Source: Campanula takesimana
Lineage: Eukaryota > Streptophyta > Magnoliopsida > Asterales > Campanulaceae
DNA: 64,000 bases
Direction of reading: 5' to 3'
Assembly (NCBI GenBank): GCA_026119855.1
Contig: JAOWBW010000486.1
Coordinates: 310,001 to 374,000, forward strand
Positions 21,549 to 32,681 of the stretch are shown here, piece by piece. The position numbers and the translations under genes were made by a program. The notes under the pieces are model-generated. The model saw only the letters and a list, made by a program, of their open reading frames with translations. It did not search any database and was not told the origin of the DNA. Every line of letters begins with the position of its first letter. Within the stretch, counting starts at the first letter, position 1.

Positions 21549-22339
21549 ATTTAGTCATGTCCCATTGATGGGGATTTCATACATTACTAGACAAGTAAAA
21601 TAAGAAGAAGAAAAGTTGTAGCTTTAGAAGGAGCAAGAAGACATGAACTTTGACTTGAGATGGAGTTGTTTGTAGAGAAATTGTTGTGCAACAATTTGTG
21701 TAGAGTTTTTGTAGAGAAATGTGATTGAGAGAATTTGTGTAGAGTTTAGGTTCAAGTCTCAAATTGGGGTCCTTTTGTGTTAAGAAGGAGTCCTTTGAAA
21801 TGAACCTAGGAGGTCCTTTTTATAGGTAAAAATAGGAGGGAAAGGTTGGAGGGAAAAGATGATCAATCCATGTGAAATGGAATTGACCAATCAAAAAATA
21901 AGATAAATAAACTAATAAATAAAATGTTTATTTTTAAGAGAATGCTAGAAATGTGGGATTGGGAGGTTACAAATAAAAAGGTTTTAATGTTTGTGATCAA
22001 GAAGGGGATTTTGAAATAATGAAGAGATGTTGTAAATAAGAAAATGGAGGGAAATAAGGTGCGAGAATCCGTTACTGCCATAACGGGAGGCGCGCGAGTC
22101 CTGCTTTAGGGGCGAGACGCGCACGCAGCCCACAAGCAGTGCCGGAGGCGCCCACGGGAAGGAAAAGATAGAATGACAAAAATGACTCCAAAGTTAACTC
22201 TTTTATGCAGTTTAGTCCAAAACTAACGGAATCAGTTAGGAACTTAACCGAAGTAACAGAAATTAACAATAACAAGTTAAATAAAAACACTATGTATGCA
22301 ATCGGGGTGAGAGGTCCAAGGCGGGGTGTCTACAGCAGT

Positions 22340-22703
22340 GACCGTAATTGGTGGACTTCTGTCCCTACTCATCAGGGTAGTATTTTCCTCCCTGAGAGTT
22401 ACTTGGATTATCTGTTCGGCACCCTTTACCGTGGTATCACTTGGGTTAACATGCTTCGAGCTGAGTTACTAGGTAAGGACTTTGAGCCTAGTAGTGCTCT
22501 CAGATATAAGGAAGCTGTTGCTGATTCGAACAACATTTTGGCTGACCCTTTCGGTACTCCTTTGGATAGTTTTTATGCTCAGAGGCGCCTTGCTGCGCAG
22601 AAGGTTTCGGTCCGTCTCAGCGTTCTAAGGCCTCTCAAGAAGAGTCGGATTGAGAGCCGTTCGGGTGGCCCTTCGAAGGCTAAAAAAGAAATTAGATCTT
22701 TCT
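22340..22703 (+). pseudogene. Antisense ORF of TAT-1, plant-mobile-domain-like protein, 3' part
   Basis: Continues the frame of 12202-13088: 13088 ends a codon (Gly) and 22340 begins one (Asp) once TAT-3 and one 5-bp duplication are removed. Reads DRNWWTSVPTHQGSIFL, LRAELLGKDF and a basic tail SVLRPLKKSRIESR. The frame is cut at 22703 by TEK-1 and continues at 32301. The basic tail could be a nuclear-localisation signal; this is inference. Confidence 0.7.
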
Positions 22704-25260
22704 TGACACGCCCCCAGGTCCCGGGATCCCCTAATAGAACCTCGAACCTGGATGCGCGTGACTAACAAGAATCAAGAACTAACAACGAACTGGATGACAA
22801 CTGTTAAACAAACTGACATGATATATATATTCTAGAGTAAGGAGCTAAGATAGCTCACACCACGAGTTCTAGACAAGAAAATTTAAACCAACATGATTAT
22901 ACACAGCGGAAACATGCCTAGCATATATGCTGGCATTACAAGATGTCTAGAAACAACAAGAGACAACAAGTCTACCCAACAATACTGAGTTACATAACCC
23001 ATAATACATCGTCCTCACCAAAATGTAAAAGGACCACGATCCCCAAAAGAATAACCACCTGCGTCGTAAGCTCCCTGCTATGTCGAGCCTCACTTTGCAC
23101 TATCACTAGTCTTCCTTTGATCTAAGGAAAACAATTAAACAAGGAACGGGGTGAGATAAATCTCAGTAAGCTATTAGATGCAACTACATGATATATTATC
23201 ATGCAATTCAAGTAGATACTCAAGTAATCATATATCAAGTATCATCAAGTAACAAGTATATGAGAGGCTAAGCCACTCATCAAGTAGCACATAAGGCTAA
23301 ACAAGCAAGTTATAAAGGATATTGCTTCCTTCCTTATTCCTCCCAAGAATACCATTGTTGTCGTAGCTTTTATTACTTTGACAATTCACGATCAATATCA
23401 AGAAACTAGCGAGAAACTGAATAAGCAATTCTTATAAGATGACCCGGTAACCAGTGTCATTCCCAAGATTAAGACTCACGACGTGTTCAAGAGTTTAGCA
23501 TTCACTTAAGTCAGGCGTATTGCTCCAACCAAGGAAGCTATGCCCTTACTATGGCCTGTAGTAAGGGGTCAAGCGCAAATACATAGGGACCCGATTATCA
23601 CTTAAGCCCCAGCTCTCACGATAAGCGTGAACCTATATATTTCCAAACAAGCAAGGAGAACCAGCTGGACTCACACAAGAATGTACAAGTAGGTATTTAC
23701 TTGAACTACGGGAGAAGAACTAATCCAAAAGTAGTGGACTAGCTCAACAAGGAACATGCTTCAAGTAATCAAGAAGTCACCTTGTTATCAAGCAACTATA
23801 TGCAATGTTTGCACATACACAACAAGAACATGTCTCATACAAGTTAGTGCTTGTTCATAGCACTTTCTAGTTCATTACCATACATAGGTATTGGCGTCAA
23901 GTCATGTACAAGATTTTATTATCTTATATTCAAGTCTTAATCCAATTCTTTGGATATTCAAGTCAAGTACAAGATTTTATTGTCTTATACTTCAAGTTAT
24001 AACTCCAATCTTTGGACATTCAAGCATGTATAAGAGTTATACATTTACTCTTACAAAATCCCAATCCTATTCTTAGGATGTTCAAGTCTAAAACTTTGTT
24101 TTAATGCCCCTAAGGTGCACAATCATTGGTTTCAAGACAAGTATAACACATTAGTGCTTGTTCATAGCACTTTCAAGACATAAAGAAGAGTTACTACTCT
24201 TATACTTAAGTTCTCATTTGAGTTCTATAAGTGTTCATGTTCAAGACTAAGTTCTCATTCTAATTCAATGAACACTCATGATCAAGACCAAGTTCTAATG
24301 CCCCAAAAGGTACATATACACTTGCTAGGACATCTTATACTAAGGCTATATGCCTTAGGAGGGATAAACTTTCATCTCCATTTAGTTTAAAACACTTTTG
24401 TGAAACAGGGGTTCTGGGCGGTCGCCCAACCCCAGCCTGGGTGGTCGCCCAAGATCACATTTTCTGAAACCCAAGTCTGATGATATGGGCGGTCGCCCAT
24501 AACCACTCTGGGCGGTCGCCCAAGGCCTAAATCAGTAAAAACTCAATTTCTTTCCCAGGCTTAGAATTTTCAGTCCCAAGCGTAGGAGTAACTTTTTACT
24601 AACATTTTAACAATTCCTAGGAAGGCATATCAAGCTCAACAACTTATTTCAAGTTTCTTTCATTACTTTTACACAGAGGGTTATACTCCCTTTGTCCCAA
24701 AATTACAAGTATCACAAAAATTGCCCCAAACACGAAATTGACAAACACAAGTATTAGGAATAACATATATGCATGTTATTACAAGCAAGGGGGAGCTAAT
24801 AACTTACCTAGTCCAAAATCAAAGTTACCCAAATAAATCTCTGTTCGGCCTGGAACGCTCTATTCAACGCCACGAATATTTATCTGGGATCAGAATCAAT
24901 AACAGAGGGATAATTAAACTCGAGGAGTCGAGAATAGGGTAAACCCTAAACCTAACTTTTGAACCAGAGAAAGAACGAGAAGATGTTTGGGAGAGAAATG
25001 CTTTCTCCAGCAAACCAAAACAAGATATACATTCAAGTTTCAAAGAATGACACTTAGGCCCCTCAAGTTTCACTTTTAACAAAAAGGCACCTAAAGTCAT
25101 ATTTTCACAAATGACCCTAAAGTAAAAACTAGACATTTAACCACCTTAATATTCTAAAGCAGTTAATAAATTAACCCAAGTAAAACTAGAACCTAATATG
25201 CAAGTTCAAGAATTTAACAAATAAGTCAAATATTTAACGAGATTAAGGATGGGTGTTACA
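22704..25260 (-). repeat. TEK-1 3' LTR
   Basis: 2557 bp; minus strand starts TGTAACACCCATCC at 25260 and ends GGGGGCGTGTCA at 22704. Contains four copies of TGGGCGGTCGCCCA or a one-base variant at 24415, 24438, 24486 and 24509. Confidence 0.95.
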
Positions 25261-25275
25261 TCCTCCCCACCTTAA
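25261..25275 (-). other. TEK-1 polypurine tract
   Basis: Minus strand AAGGTGGGGAGGA directly precedes the 3' LTR start, the expected primer site for plus-strand DNA synthesis. Confidence 0.8.
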
Positions 25276-25299
25276 AGAAAATTCGCCCACGAATTTTAC

Positions 25300-25973
25300 T
25301 TACCAAAATTTTCAAATAGGCTCGGGTATTTATCTCGCATCTCTTTCTCGGTTTCCCAAGTAGCCTCTTCAATTTCATGATTTCTCTAAAGGACCTTCAC
25401 AATATGAATCATTTTGGTGCGCAAGACTTGCTCTTTCCAGTCAAGAATTTCAACAGGTTGTTCCTCATAAGACAAATCAGGCTGAAATGGAATAACCTCA
25501 TACTCAAGAACATGTGACTCATCCGCCATATACTTGCGAAGCATAGATACATGGAATACATCATGAATACCCGATAAAGAAGGTGGTAAAGCCACTCTAT
25601 AAGCCAACTTCCCAACTCTTTCAAGAATCTCGAATGGACCAATATAACGAGGAGTCAATTTTCCTTTTTTCCAAAATCTCTTTATACCTCTACGAGGAGA
25701 GACTTTCAAGAATACAAAGTCACTTACCTGGAACTCAAGATCCCTTCTTCGATGATCTGCATAACTCTTTTGTCTACTCTGAGCTGTGCGTAATCTATCT
25801 CGAATGAGTTTCACACTCTCAACTGATTGTTGAACCATTTCAGGACCCAAGAGTCTAGCTTCTCCCACTTCATCCCAGCATATAGGAGATCGATACTTTC
25901 TGCCATAAAGGGCCTCATATGGAGCCATTTCAATGCTAGACTGAAAACTGTTGTTATAAGCAAACTCGGCCAA
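25300..25973 (-). pseudogene. TEK-1 integrase C-terminal part and chromodomain
   Basis: Begins in the integrase core after the deletion at about 25990 (AEFAYNNSF, APYEALYGRKYRSP), then GPFEILERVGKLAYRVALPP and the GPY/F-type region, and a chromodomain reached at PVEILDWKEQVLR. The frame hits a TAG at 25386-25388 exactly where the chromodomain has Trp (after VKVL). Downstream the same frame still reads EEATWETEKEMRDKYPSLF to a natural stop at 25300. The chromodomain would bind modified histones and steer integration; here it is cut short. Confidence 0.85.
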
Positions 25974-26058
25974 AGGAAGATGAGTATCCCAACTGCCTTT
26001 GAGGATGAAAAGCTGTACTGAAATTCAATTTAGTACCCATGGCACCCAGAAGAGCCTG

Positions 26059-27897
26059 CTAGAATCGAGAAGTAAAACGAGGATCTCTGTCAGATACAAT
26101 ACTCACAGGAACTCCATGGAGTCGAACAGTCTCCTGAACATACAAAAATGCCAACTGAGACAATGAATATCCCATGGGAACAGACAAGAAGTGAGCTGAC
26201 TTCGTCAGTCTATCCACTATAACCCAAACAGCATCGTGGCCTCGTCTGGTACCTGCCAAACCAGTCACAAAATCCATCGTGATATGCTCCCATTTCCACT
26301 CTGGAATTTCTAATGGTTGCAACAAACCTGCTGGACGTTGATGTTCTACCTTTACTTGTTGACAAGTCAAACATTTAGAAACATACTTAGCAATTTCTCT
26401 TTTCATATTGTTCCACCAGAAATGTTTCTTGATGTCTTGGTACATTTTTGTGCTTCTAGGATGAATAGTATACTTGGCTTTGTGAGCCTCTTCAAGAACT
26501 CTCTTTTTAATCTCAAGATCAACTGGAATACAAACTCTGCCTCGAAAGGTAAGAATTCCATCACTGTTGAAAGAAAAATCTGATTGCTTTCCTTCATTCA
26601 TTCCACTAATGATTTTCTGCAATTCAGAATCAGTTACCTGAGCTTTGTTGATCGGTTGGAGTAAATCTGAAGTAGCCTTTATATTAGCAAGAATAATTCC
26701 ATGATTTGATTCACAAGGACTCCAATCACACAAGTCTTCTAACAACTTCCATTCACAAATCATCAAGCAAGAAATATAAGTCTTTCTGCTCAGTGCATCT
26801 GCCACAACATTTGCTTTCCCTGGATGATAAAGGATAGTACAGTCATGATCCTTCAATTTCTCCATCCATCTACGTTGTCTCATGTAAAGTTCTTTCTGAG
26901 AAAACAAGTACTTCAAGCTTTTATGATCAGTAAAGACTTCAAATTTTGTTCCATACAAGTAATGTCTCCATTTATGCAAAGCAAAAATAATCGCAGCCAA
27001 CTCTAAATCATGAGTAGGATAATTCTTTTCATAAGGAGATAATTTCCGAGAAGCATAAGCTATTACCTTGCCATCTTGCATTAAAACACAACCCAATCCT
27101 TCTTTAGAAGCATCAGTATAAACCATGAAATTCTCATAACCACTAGGCAAAGCTAAGACTGGAGCTGTAGTCAAGCGCCTTTTCAACTCTTGAAAACTTG
27201 CTTCACACTTGTCATTCCACTCAAAAGAAATAGCTCTTCGAGTCATATTAGTCAATGGAGTTGCAATCTTGGAGAATCCCTCAATGAATCTCCGATAATA
27301 ACTAGCCAAGCCCAAGAAACTACAGATCTTTGTCACTGTAGTCGGCCTTTTCCAGTTTACAACTGCTTCAACTTTGGAATGATCTACTGCAATACCAGTA
27401 GCAGACACAACATGTCCCAAGAATGAAACCTCTTCTAACCAGAAAGCACATTTGCTGAATTTTGCAAATAATTGTTTCTTACGAAGAACTTGCAATACCA
27501 CTCTGAGATGTTGATCATGTTCAGCCCGTGATTTAGAATACACAAGAATATCATCAATGAATACCACCACAAAACAATCAAGATATGGCTTGAAAATACG
27601 GTTCATCAAATCCATAATTACAGCTGGAGCATTTGTCAAACCGAATGGCATAACAATAAACTCATAATGCCCATACCTGGTACGAAAAGCTGTCTTTGGT
27701 ATATCCTCAGATCTGATTTTCAACTGATGATAACCACTTCTCAAGTCAAGCTTCGAGTACACTACTGAACCTTGAAGTTGATCAAACAAGTCATCAATAT
27801 GAGGTAACGGATATTTGTTCTTTATGGTTACCTGATTAAGATCTCTGTAATCAATACACAATCGCAGAGTCCCATCTTTCTTTCTGACAAATAACAC
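26059..27897 (-). pseudogene. pol: TEK-1 reverse transcriptase - RNase H - integrase N-terminal part
   Basis: 612 codons open. RT: LCIDYRDLNQVTIKNKYPLP, MPFGLTNAP and the catalytic box VVFIDDILVYS. RNase H: TDASKEGLG, DLELAAIIFAL, TDHKSLKYLF and VVADALSRK, with all four acidic residues. Integrase: zinc finger with HPRSTKMYQDIKKHFWW and CLTCQQVK, first Asp in ITMDFVTG, second Asp in VSDRDPRF. It stops at a TAG replacing Trp after FTSRF. Just beyond, about 25 codons holding the catalytic Glu (family motif GQSE) are missing between HPQ and GSWDTHLPLAEF. Upstream, Trp to TGA and a 1-base insertion separate it from the protease part. Confidence 0.95.
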
Positions 27898-27919
27898 TGG
27901 TGCACCTCACGTTGATACA

Positions 27920-28620
27920 CTAGGCCTGATGAAAGCCCCTTTCAAGTAATACCTCAAGCTGTGTTTTTAATTCTCTCAACTCAGCTGGAGCCATTCTATA
28001 AGGTGCTTTAGAGATTGGTGTTGTACTTGGTAATAACTCAATACAGAACTCAAGCTCTCGATCAGGTGGCATGCTATACTCAGAAGAGAACACATCTGAA
28101 AATTCAGACACAACAGGAATATCTTCCTTCTTGGGAACAGATAAACTCTGGTCAAGCACACATGCGAGATACCCGGCACAACCACGAGATAAAAGTTTTC
28201 TAGATTTTAAAGTAGAAATAACATGTATAGCACATAAAGACCTATCACCTTCAAAGGTAAAATCAGGCAAACCAGGTATAGAAAAAGTAACTACTTTTCT
28301 ATGACAATCAACAGATGCATGATGCACATAAAGCCAATCCATGACAAGAATCACGTCAAAGTCCCTTATAGGTAACACGACTAGGTCAGCAAGAAGGGCA
28401 TGATCACCCACAAGAACCTCACATTTCTTGTAAACCTCAGAAGCAAACATGCAATCTCCCATAGGGGAAGATACTTCTAGCACATAAGGCATAGAATTAG
28501 GAAGAATATGCAAATGCGACACAAAATGAGATGCCACATAAGAATGAGATGAACCTGGATCTATCAGGACTCGCGCTCTCGTACTAGAAAGTAATATAGT
28601 ACCTCATATGACCGCAGAAG
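27920..28620 (-). pseudogene. TEK-1 aspartic protease and start of RT
   Basis: Open from 28537, with the same frame readable upstream to about 28600. The protease active-site word is LIDPGSSHSYVASHF (DPG in place of DSG, a variant common in this clade), followed by FDVILVMDWL. The RT entry region reads PISKAPYRMAPAELRELK and LLERGF, then a 1-base insertion shifts the frame to a stop at 27920. A TGA separates it from gag upstream. Confidence 0.85.
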
Positions 28621-28738
28621 ACTCAGCTACACCCTACTGATCTAGAGAAAACACTCGACCCTGAACTTTAGGTCGACCCCCACTATCTCTCTTAGTACCT
28701 GAAGCCTGTGGACTTGTACCCCCAATTTGACTTCCTTT

Positions 28739-29635
28739 TCATTTAGGACAATTCTTGATAAAGTTCCCAGTTTCACCACAAGATAAACATCTTCCTTGCT
28801 TTAGCCAACACTTGTCTTCAGAATAGCCTTCTTTCAAACAATAACCACATACTCTCCTGGGACCTTGGACTGTTGTCTTAGAACCAGTTGATACACTACC
28901 TTTACTTTCAGATGGCTGTCGGAATCGACAATCTTGGCGGCTAGATTTACCACCCTTAGAACCAAATCCCTGAGCTTTCTCTGATACACGACCTGTCATG
29001 GTTGTTCCCAACTTCACCTTGTGTTCTTCAATGTCATTTTCAATAGCATAAGCCTTCTCCACTGCTTGATGATAACTAGTAAGCTGTAGAGAAAGAAGTT
29101 GCTTCCTATACTCAGTCCTCAACCCCTTCACAAACCTCTGTGCCTTCTTGGTCTCATTTGGAACTAAGTGATCACAATACCTAGCCAATTCTGTGAACTT
29201 GGTTGAGTATTGCCCCACTGTCAAGCTTCCCTGCTCCAGATTAAGAAATTTCATCTCTTTTCTGTCTTGAACCACTGTTGGAATAAACTGTGACTTGAAT
29301 GCTTTAAGAAAATTCTCCCAAGTCTGTGGTACCCCTTCCAGTTCCCAGATCTTATTCAGAACTTGCCACCAATGTTCAGCAGCTTTCTCAAGTTTAAAGG
29401 TTGCAAAGGTTACCTTATCACCACCTGCACATCTCAAGGCTGTAAAGATCTTCTCAATACTCTCAATCCACTCCTCTGCCTTCTTAGCATCAAATTCCCC
29501 GTCAAAGCTACGAGGTTTCAACTTCAAGAACCTTGTAAGTCGATTAGGATAATCCCAGTCTATATTATCAACCATCTCTTCTTGAGGAGTTACAGATCTC
29601 AGCTGATTACTACCACTTGTACCTTCAGAACTCAT
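28739..29635 (-). CDS. gag: TEK-1 gag
   Basis: 298 residues from Met MSSEGTSGSNQ, 120 bp inside the primer site. Gag core: FLKLKPRSFDGEFDAKKAEEW, LRCAGGDKVTFATFKLE and FNPT-type region IPTVVQDRKEMKFLNLEQG. It ends with two zinc-knuckle relics, CGYCLKEGYSEDKC and CLSCGETGNFIKNC. In both the His of the CCHC pattern is changed (Tyr and Asn), so RNA binding is probably impaired. The TGA after NCPK is likely a mutated sense codon, since gag and pol are usually one frame in this clade. Confidence 0.85.
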   Translation of the reverse strand: MSSEGTSGSNQLRSVTPQEEMVDNIDWDYPNRLTRFLKLKPRSFDGEFDAKKAEEWIESIEKIFTALRCAGGDKVTFATFKLEKAAEHWWQVLNKIWELEGVPQTWENFLKAFKSQFIPTVVQDRKEMKFLNLEQGSLTVGQYSTKFTELARYCDHLVPNETKKAQRFVKGLRTEYRKQLLSLQLTSYHQAVEKAYAIENDIEEHKVKLGTTMTGRVSEKAQGFGSKGGKSSRQDCRFRQPSESKGSVSTGSKTTVQGPRRVCGYCLKEGYSEDKCWLKQGRCLSCGETGNFIKNCPK

Positions 29636-29743
29636 TGTACCTGTAGGTAAACACTCGGCGTTAATAATACCCCAAGACTAACCCATACCTAGGCCATAGA
29701 CCCTATCCAGACTTAGAGCAAACCAAGGTAGCTAAACAGGGTA

Positions 29744-29755
29744 GCTCTGATACCA
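29744..29755 (-). other. TEK-1 primer binding site (tRNA-iMet)
   Basis: Minus strand TGGTATCAGAGC, the classic complement of plant initiator-Met tRNA, 3 bases inside the 5' LTR end. Confidence 0.95.
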
Positions 29756-29758
29756 ACC

Positions 29759-32295
29759 TGACACGCCCCCAGGTCCCGGGATCCCCTAATAGAACCTCGA
29801 ACCTGGATGCGCGTGACTAACAAGAATCAAGAACTAACAACGAACTGGATGACCACTGTTAAACAAACTGACATGATATATATATTCTAGAGTAAGGAGC
29901 TAAGATAGCTCACACCACGAGTTCTAGACAAGAAAATTTAAACCAACATGATTATACACAGCGGAAACATGCCTAGCATATATGCTGGCATTACAAGATG
30001 TCTAGAAACAACAAGAGACAACAAGTCTACCCAACAATACTGAGTTACATAACCCATAATACATCGTCCTCACCAAAATGTAAAAGGACCACGATCCCCA
30101 AAAGAATAACCACCTGCGTCGTAAGCTCCCTGCTATGTCGAGCCTCACTTCGCACTATCACTAGTCTTCCTTTGATCTAAGGAAAACAATTAAACAAGGA
30201 ACGGGGTGAGATAAATCTCAGTAAGCTATTAGATGCAACTACATGACATGTTATCATGCAATTCAAGTAGATACTCAAGTAATCATATATCAAGTATCAT
30301 CAAGTAACAAGTATATGAGAGGCTAAGCCACTCATCAAGTAGCACATAAGGCTAAACAAGCAAGTTATAAAGGATATTGCTTCCTTCCTTATTCCTCCCA
30401 AGAATACCATTGTTGTCGTAGCTTTTATTACTTTGACAATTCACGATCAATATCAAGAAACTGGCGAGAAACTGAATAAGCAGTTCTTATAAGATGACCC
30501 GGTAACCAGTGTCATTCCCAAGATCAAGACTCACGAGGTGTTCAAGAGTTTAGCATTCACTTAAATCAGGCGTATTGCTCCAACCAAGGAAGCTATGCCC
30601 TTACTATGGCCGGTAGTAAGGGGTCAAGCGCAAATACATAGGGACCCGATTATCACTTAAGCCCCAGCTCTCGCGATAAGCGTGAACCTATATATTTCCG
30701 AACAAGCAAGGAAAACCAGCTTGACTCACACAAGAATGTACAAGTAAGTATTTACTTGAACTACGGGAGAAGAACTAATCCAAAAGTAGTGGACTAGCTC
30801 AACAAGGAACATGCTTCAAGTAATCAAGAAGTCACCTTGTTATCAAGCAACTATATGCAATGTTTGCACATACACAACAAGAACATGTCTCATACAAGTT
30901 AGTGCTTGTTCATAGCACTTTCTAGTTCATTACCATACATAGGTATTGGCGTCAAGTCATGTACAAGATTTTATTATCTTATATTCAAGTCTTAATCCAA
31001 TTCTTTGGATGTTCAAGTCATGTACAAGATTTTATTGTCTTATACTTCAAGTTATAACTCCAATCTTTGGACATTCAAGCATGTATAAGAGTTATACATT
31101 TACTCTTACAAAATCCCAATCCTATTATTAGGATGTTCAAGTCTAAAACTTTGTTCTAATGCCCCTAAGGTGCACAATCATTGGTTTCAAGACAAGTATA
31201 ACACATTAGTGCTTGTTCATAGCACTTTCAAGACATAAAGAAGAGTTACTACTCTTATACTTAAGTTCTCATTTGAGTTCTATAAGTGTTCATGTTCAAG
31301 ACTAAGTTCTCATTCTAATTCAATGAGCACTCATGATCAAGACCAAGTTCTATGCCCCAAACAAAAGGTACATATACACTTGCTAGGACATCTTATACTA
31401 AGGCTCTATGCCTTAGGAGGGATAAACTTTCATCTCCATTTAGTTTAAAACACTTTTGTGAAACAGGGGTTCTGGACGGTCGCCCAAGATCACATTTTCT
31501 GAAACCCAAGTCTGATGATATGGGCGGTCGCCCATAACCACTCTGGGCGGTCGCCCAAGGCCTAAATCAGCAAAAACCCAATTTCTTTCACAGGCTTAGA
31601 ATTTTCCGTCCCAAGCGTAGGAGTAACTTTTTACTAAAATTTTAACAATTCCTAGGAAGGCATATCAAGCTCAACAATTTATTTCAAGTTTCTTTCATTA
31701 CTTTTACACAGAGGGTTATACTCCCTTTGTCCCAAAATTATAAGTATCACAAAAATTGCCCCAAATACGAAATTAACAAACACAAGTATTTGGAATAACA
31801 TATATGCATGTTATTACAAGTAAGGGGGAGCTAATAACTTACCTAGTCCAAAATCAAAGTTACCCAAATAAATTTCTGTTCGGCCTGGTACGCTCTATCC
31901 AACGCCACGAATATTTATCCGGGATCAGAATCAAGAACAGAGGGATAATTAAACTCGAGGAGTCGAGAATAGGGTAAACCCTAAACCTAACTTTTGAACC
32001 AGAGAAACAACGAGATGATGTTTGGGAGAGAAATGCTTTCTCCAGCAAACCAAAACAAGATATACATTCAAGTTTCAAAGAATGACACTTAGGCCCCTCA
32101 AGTTTCACTTTTAACAAAAAGGCCCCTAAAGTCATATTTTCACAAATGACCCTAAAGTCAAAACTAGACATTTAACCACCTTAATATTCTAAAGCAGTTA
32201 ATAAATTAACCCAAGTAAAACTAGCACCTAATATGCAAGTTCAAGAATTTAACAAATAAGTCAAATATTTAATGAGATTAAGGATGGGCGTTACA
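29759..32295 (-). repeat. TEK-1 5' LTR
   Basis: 2537 bp, nearly identical to 22704-25260. It has three instead of four GGTCGCCC palindromes (31473, 31521, 31544), the first mutated to TGGACGG. One 23-bp unit between two palindromes has been lost. Confidence 0.95.
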
Positions 32296-32300
32296 TTTCT

Positions 32301-32341
32301 TAGTACCCCAAGATTGCAATTTAAGTAGACCACTTGTTTAG
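32301..32341 (+). pseudogene. Last codons of the TAT-1 antisense ORF
   Basis: Removing TEK-1 and one TTTCT copy joins base 22703 to 32301 in frame. The frame then adds 13 codons and stops at TAG 32339-32341. That the ORF ends soon after crossing the insertion site fits a real C-terminus; the stop lies about 340 bp from the end of the convergent pol frame. Confidence 0.6.
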
Positions 32342-32681
32342 GATTTAAATGTTTTATTGTCTTTTTTTGCTCAACATCGTCCGTTGTAATGGCAAGAATG
32401 ATTTAAGAATTGAATAGAATTTGCATTTTGTTATGACATGATTGGGTAAAGATTGTTGTTTTAGACCGCACCCGAAGGTTGCCTACGTTCCTCTCGTAGA
32501 GAGGCTCAGGTCTCCATAGTTCAAACAAATGAAGACCATTTTTTTTGTGCACCCTATTTTTTGCCTAGACCGCCCTTTCGGGTTTTCAATCTAGCGGGCT
32601 TCTTTTTTTGCATTTGCTCTAATTTTTGCCTAGGCCGCCCTTGCGGGTTTTCAACCTAGGGAGCGTTTTTTTTAATTGTCT
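32342..32681 (-). other. TAT-1 region after integrase with conserved hairpins
   Basis: Non-coding. Carries the conserved GCCTACGT motif (32463-32522) and two related hairpins, at 32568-32600 (TAGACCGCCCTTTCGGGTTT...) and 32624-32665 (TAGGCCGCCCTTGCGGGTTT...). Each occurs in the same order in TAT-3, and the first also at 57877-57912. Confidence 0.65.

Larger units (their letters stand above)
13089..22334 (-). mobile_element. TAT-3, gag-only Tat element nested in the antisense ORF of TAT-1
   Basis: LTR pair 13089-14320 and 20198-22334 (equal length once LINE-a is removed: 1232 versus 1226 bp), a primer site, leader and gag on the minus strand. No RT or integrase is readable; only scattered relics of protease and RNase H remain. 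Flanks GAGGT (13084-13088) and GCAGT (22335-22339) are an imperfect 5-bp target duplication. Removing the element restores the reading frame of the interrupted ORF. It is probably a non-autonomous derivative mobilised by complete Tat copies. Confidence 0.85.
20198..22334 (-). repeat. TAT-3 5' LTR, interrupted by LINE-a
   Basis: Termini TGTAGATACCCC at 20198 and GGTGTCTACA at 22334. Collinear with 13089-14320 except for LINE-a plus one copy of its 14-bp target duplication. Confidence 0.9.
22704..32295 (-). mobile_element. TEK-1, Ty3/gypsy chromovirus of the Tekay type, nested in the TAT-1 antisense ORF
   Basis: 9592 bp with two LTRs of about 2.5 kb, initiator-Met tRNA primer site, purine tract, gag, protease, RT, RNase H, integrase and a chromodomain, all on the minus strand. 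Perfect 5-bp target duplications TTTCT at 22699-22703 and 32296-32300. The LTRs begin TGTAACACCC, typical of Tekay/Del elements. LTRs are nearly identical by eye apart from small indels, so it is younger than TAT-1. Stops, frameshifts and an integrase deletion make it non-autonomous. Confidence 0.95.

Noticed and set aside
22943..31131. Small plus-strand frames repeated in both Tekay LTRs (22943 and 29998; 23891 and 30946)
   Set aside because: They recur only because the LTRs are identical copies; no motif and no start context.
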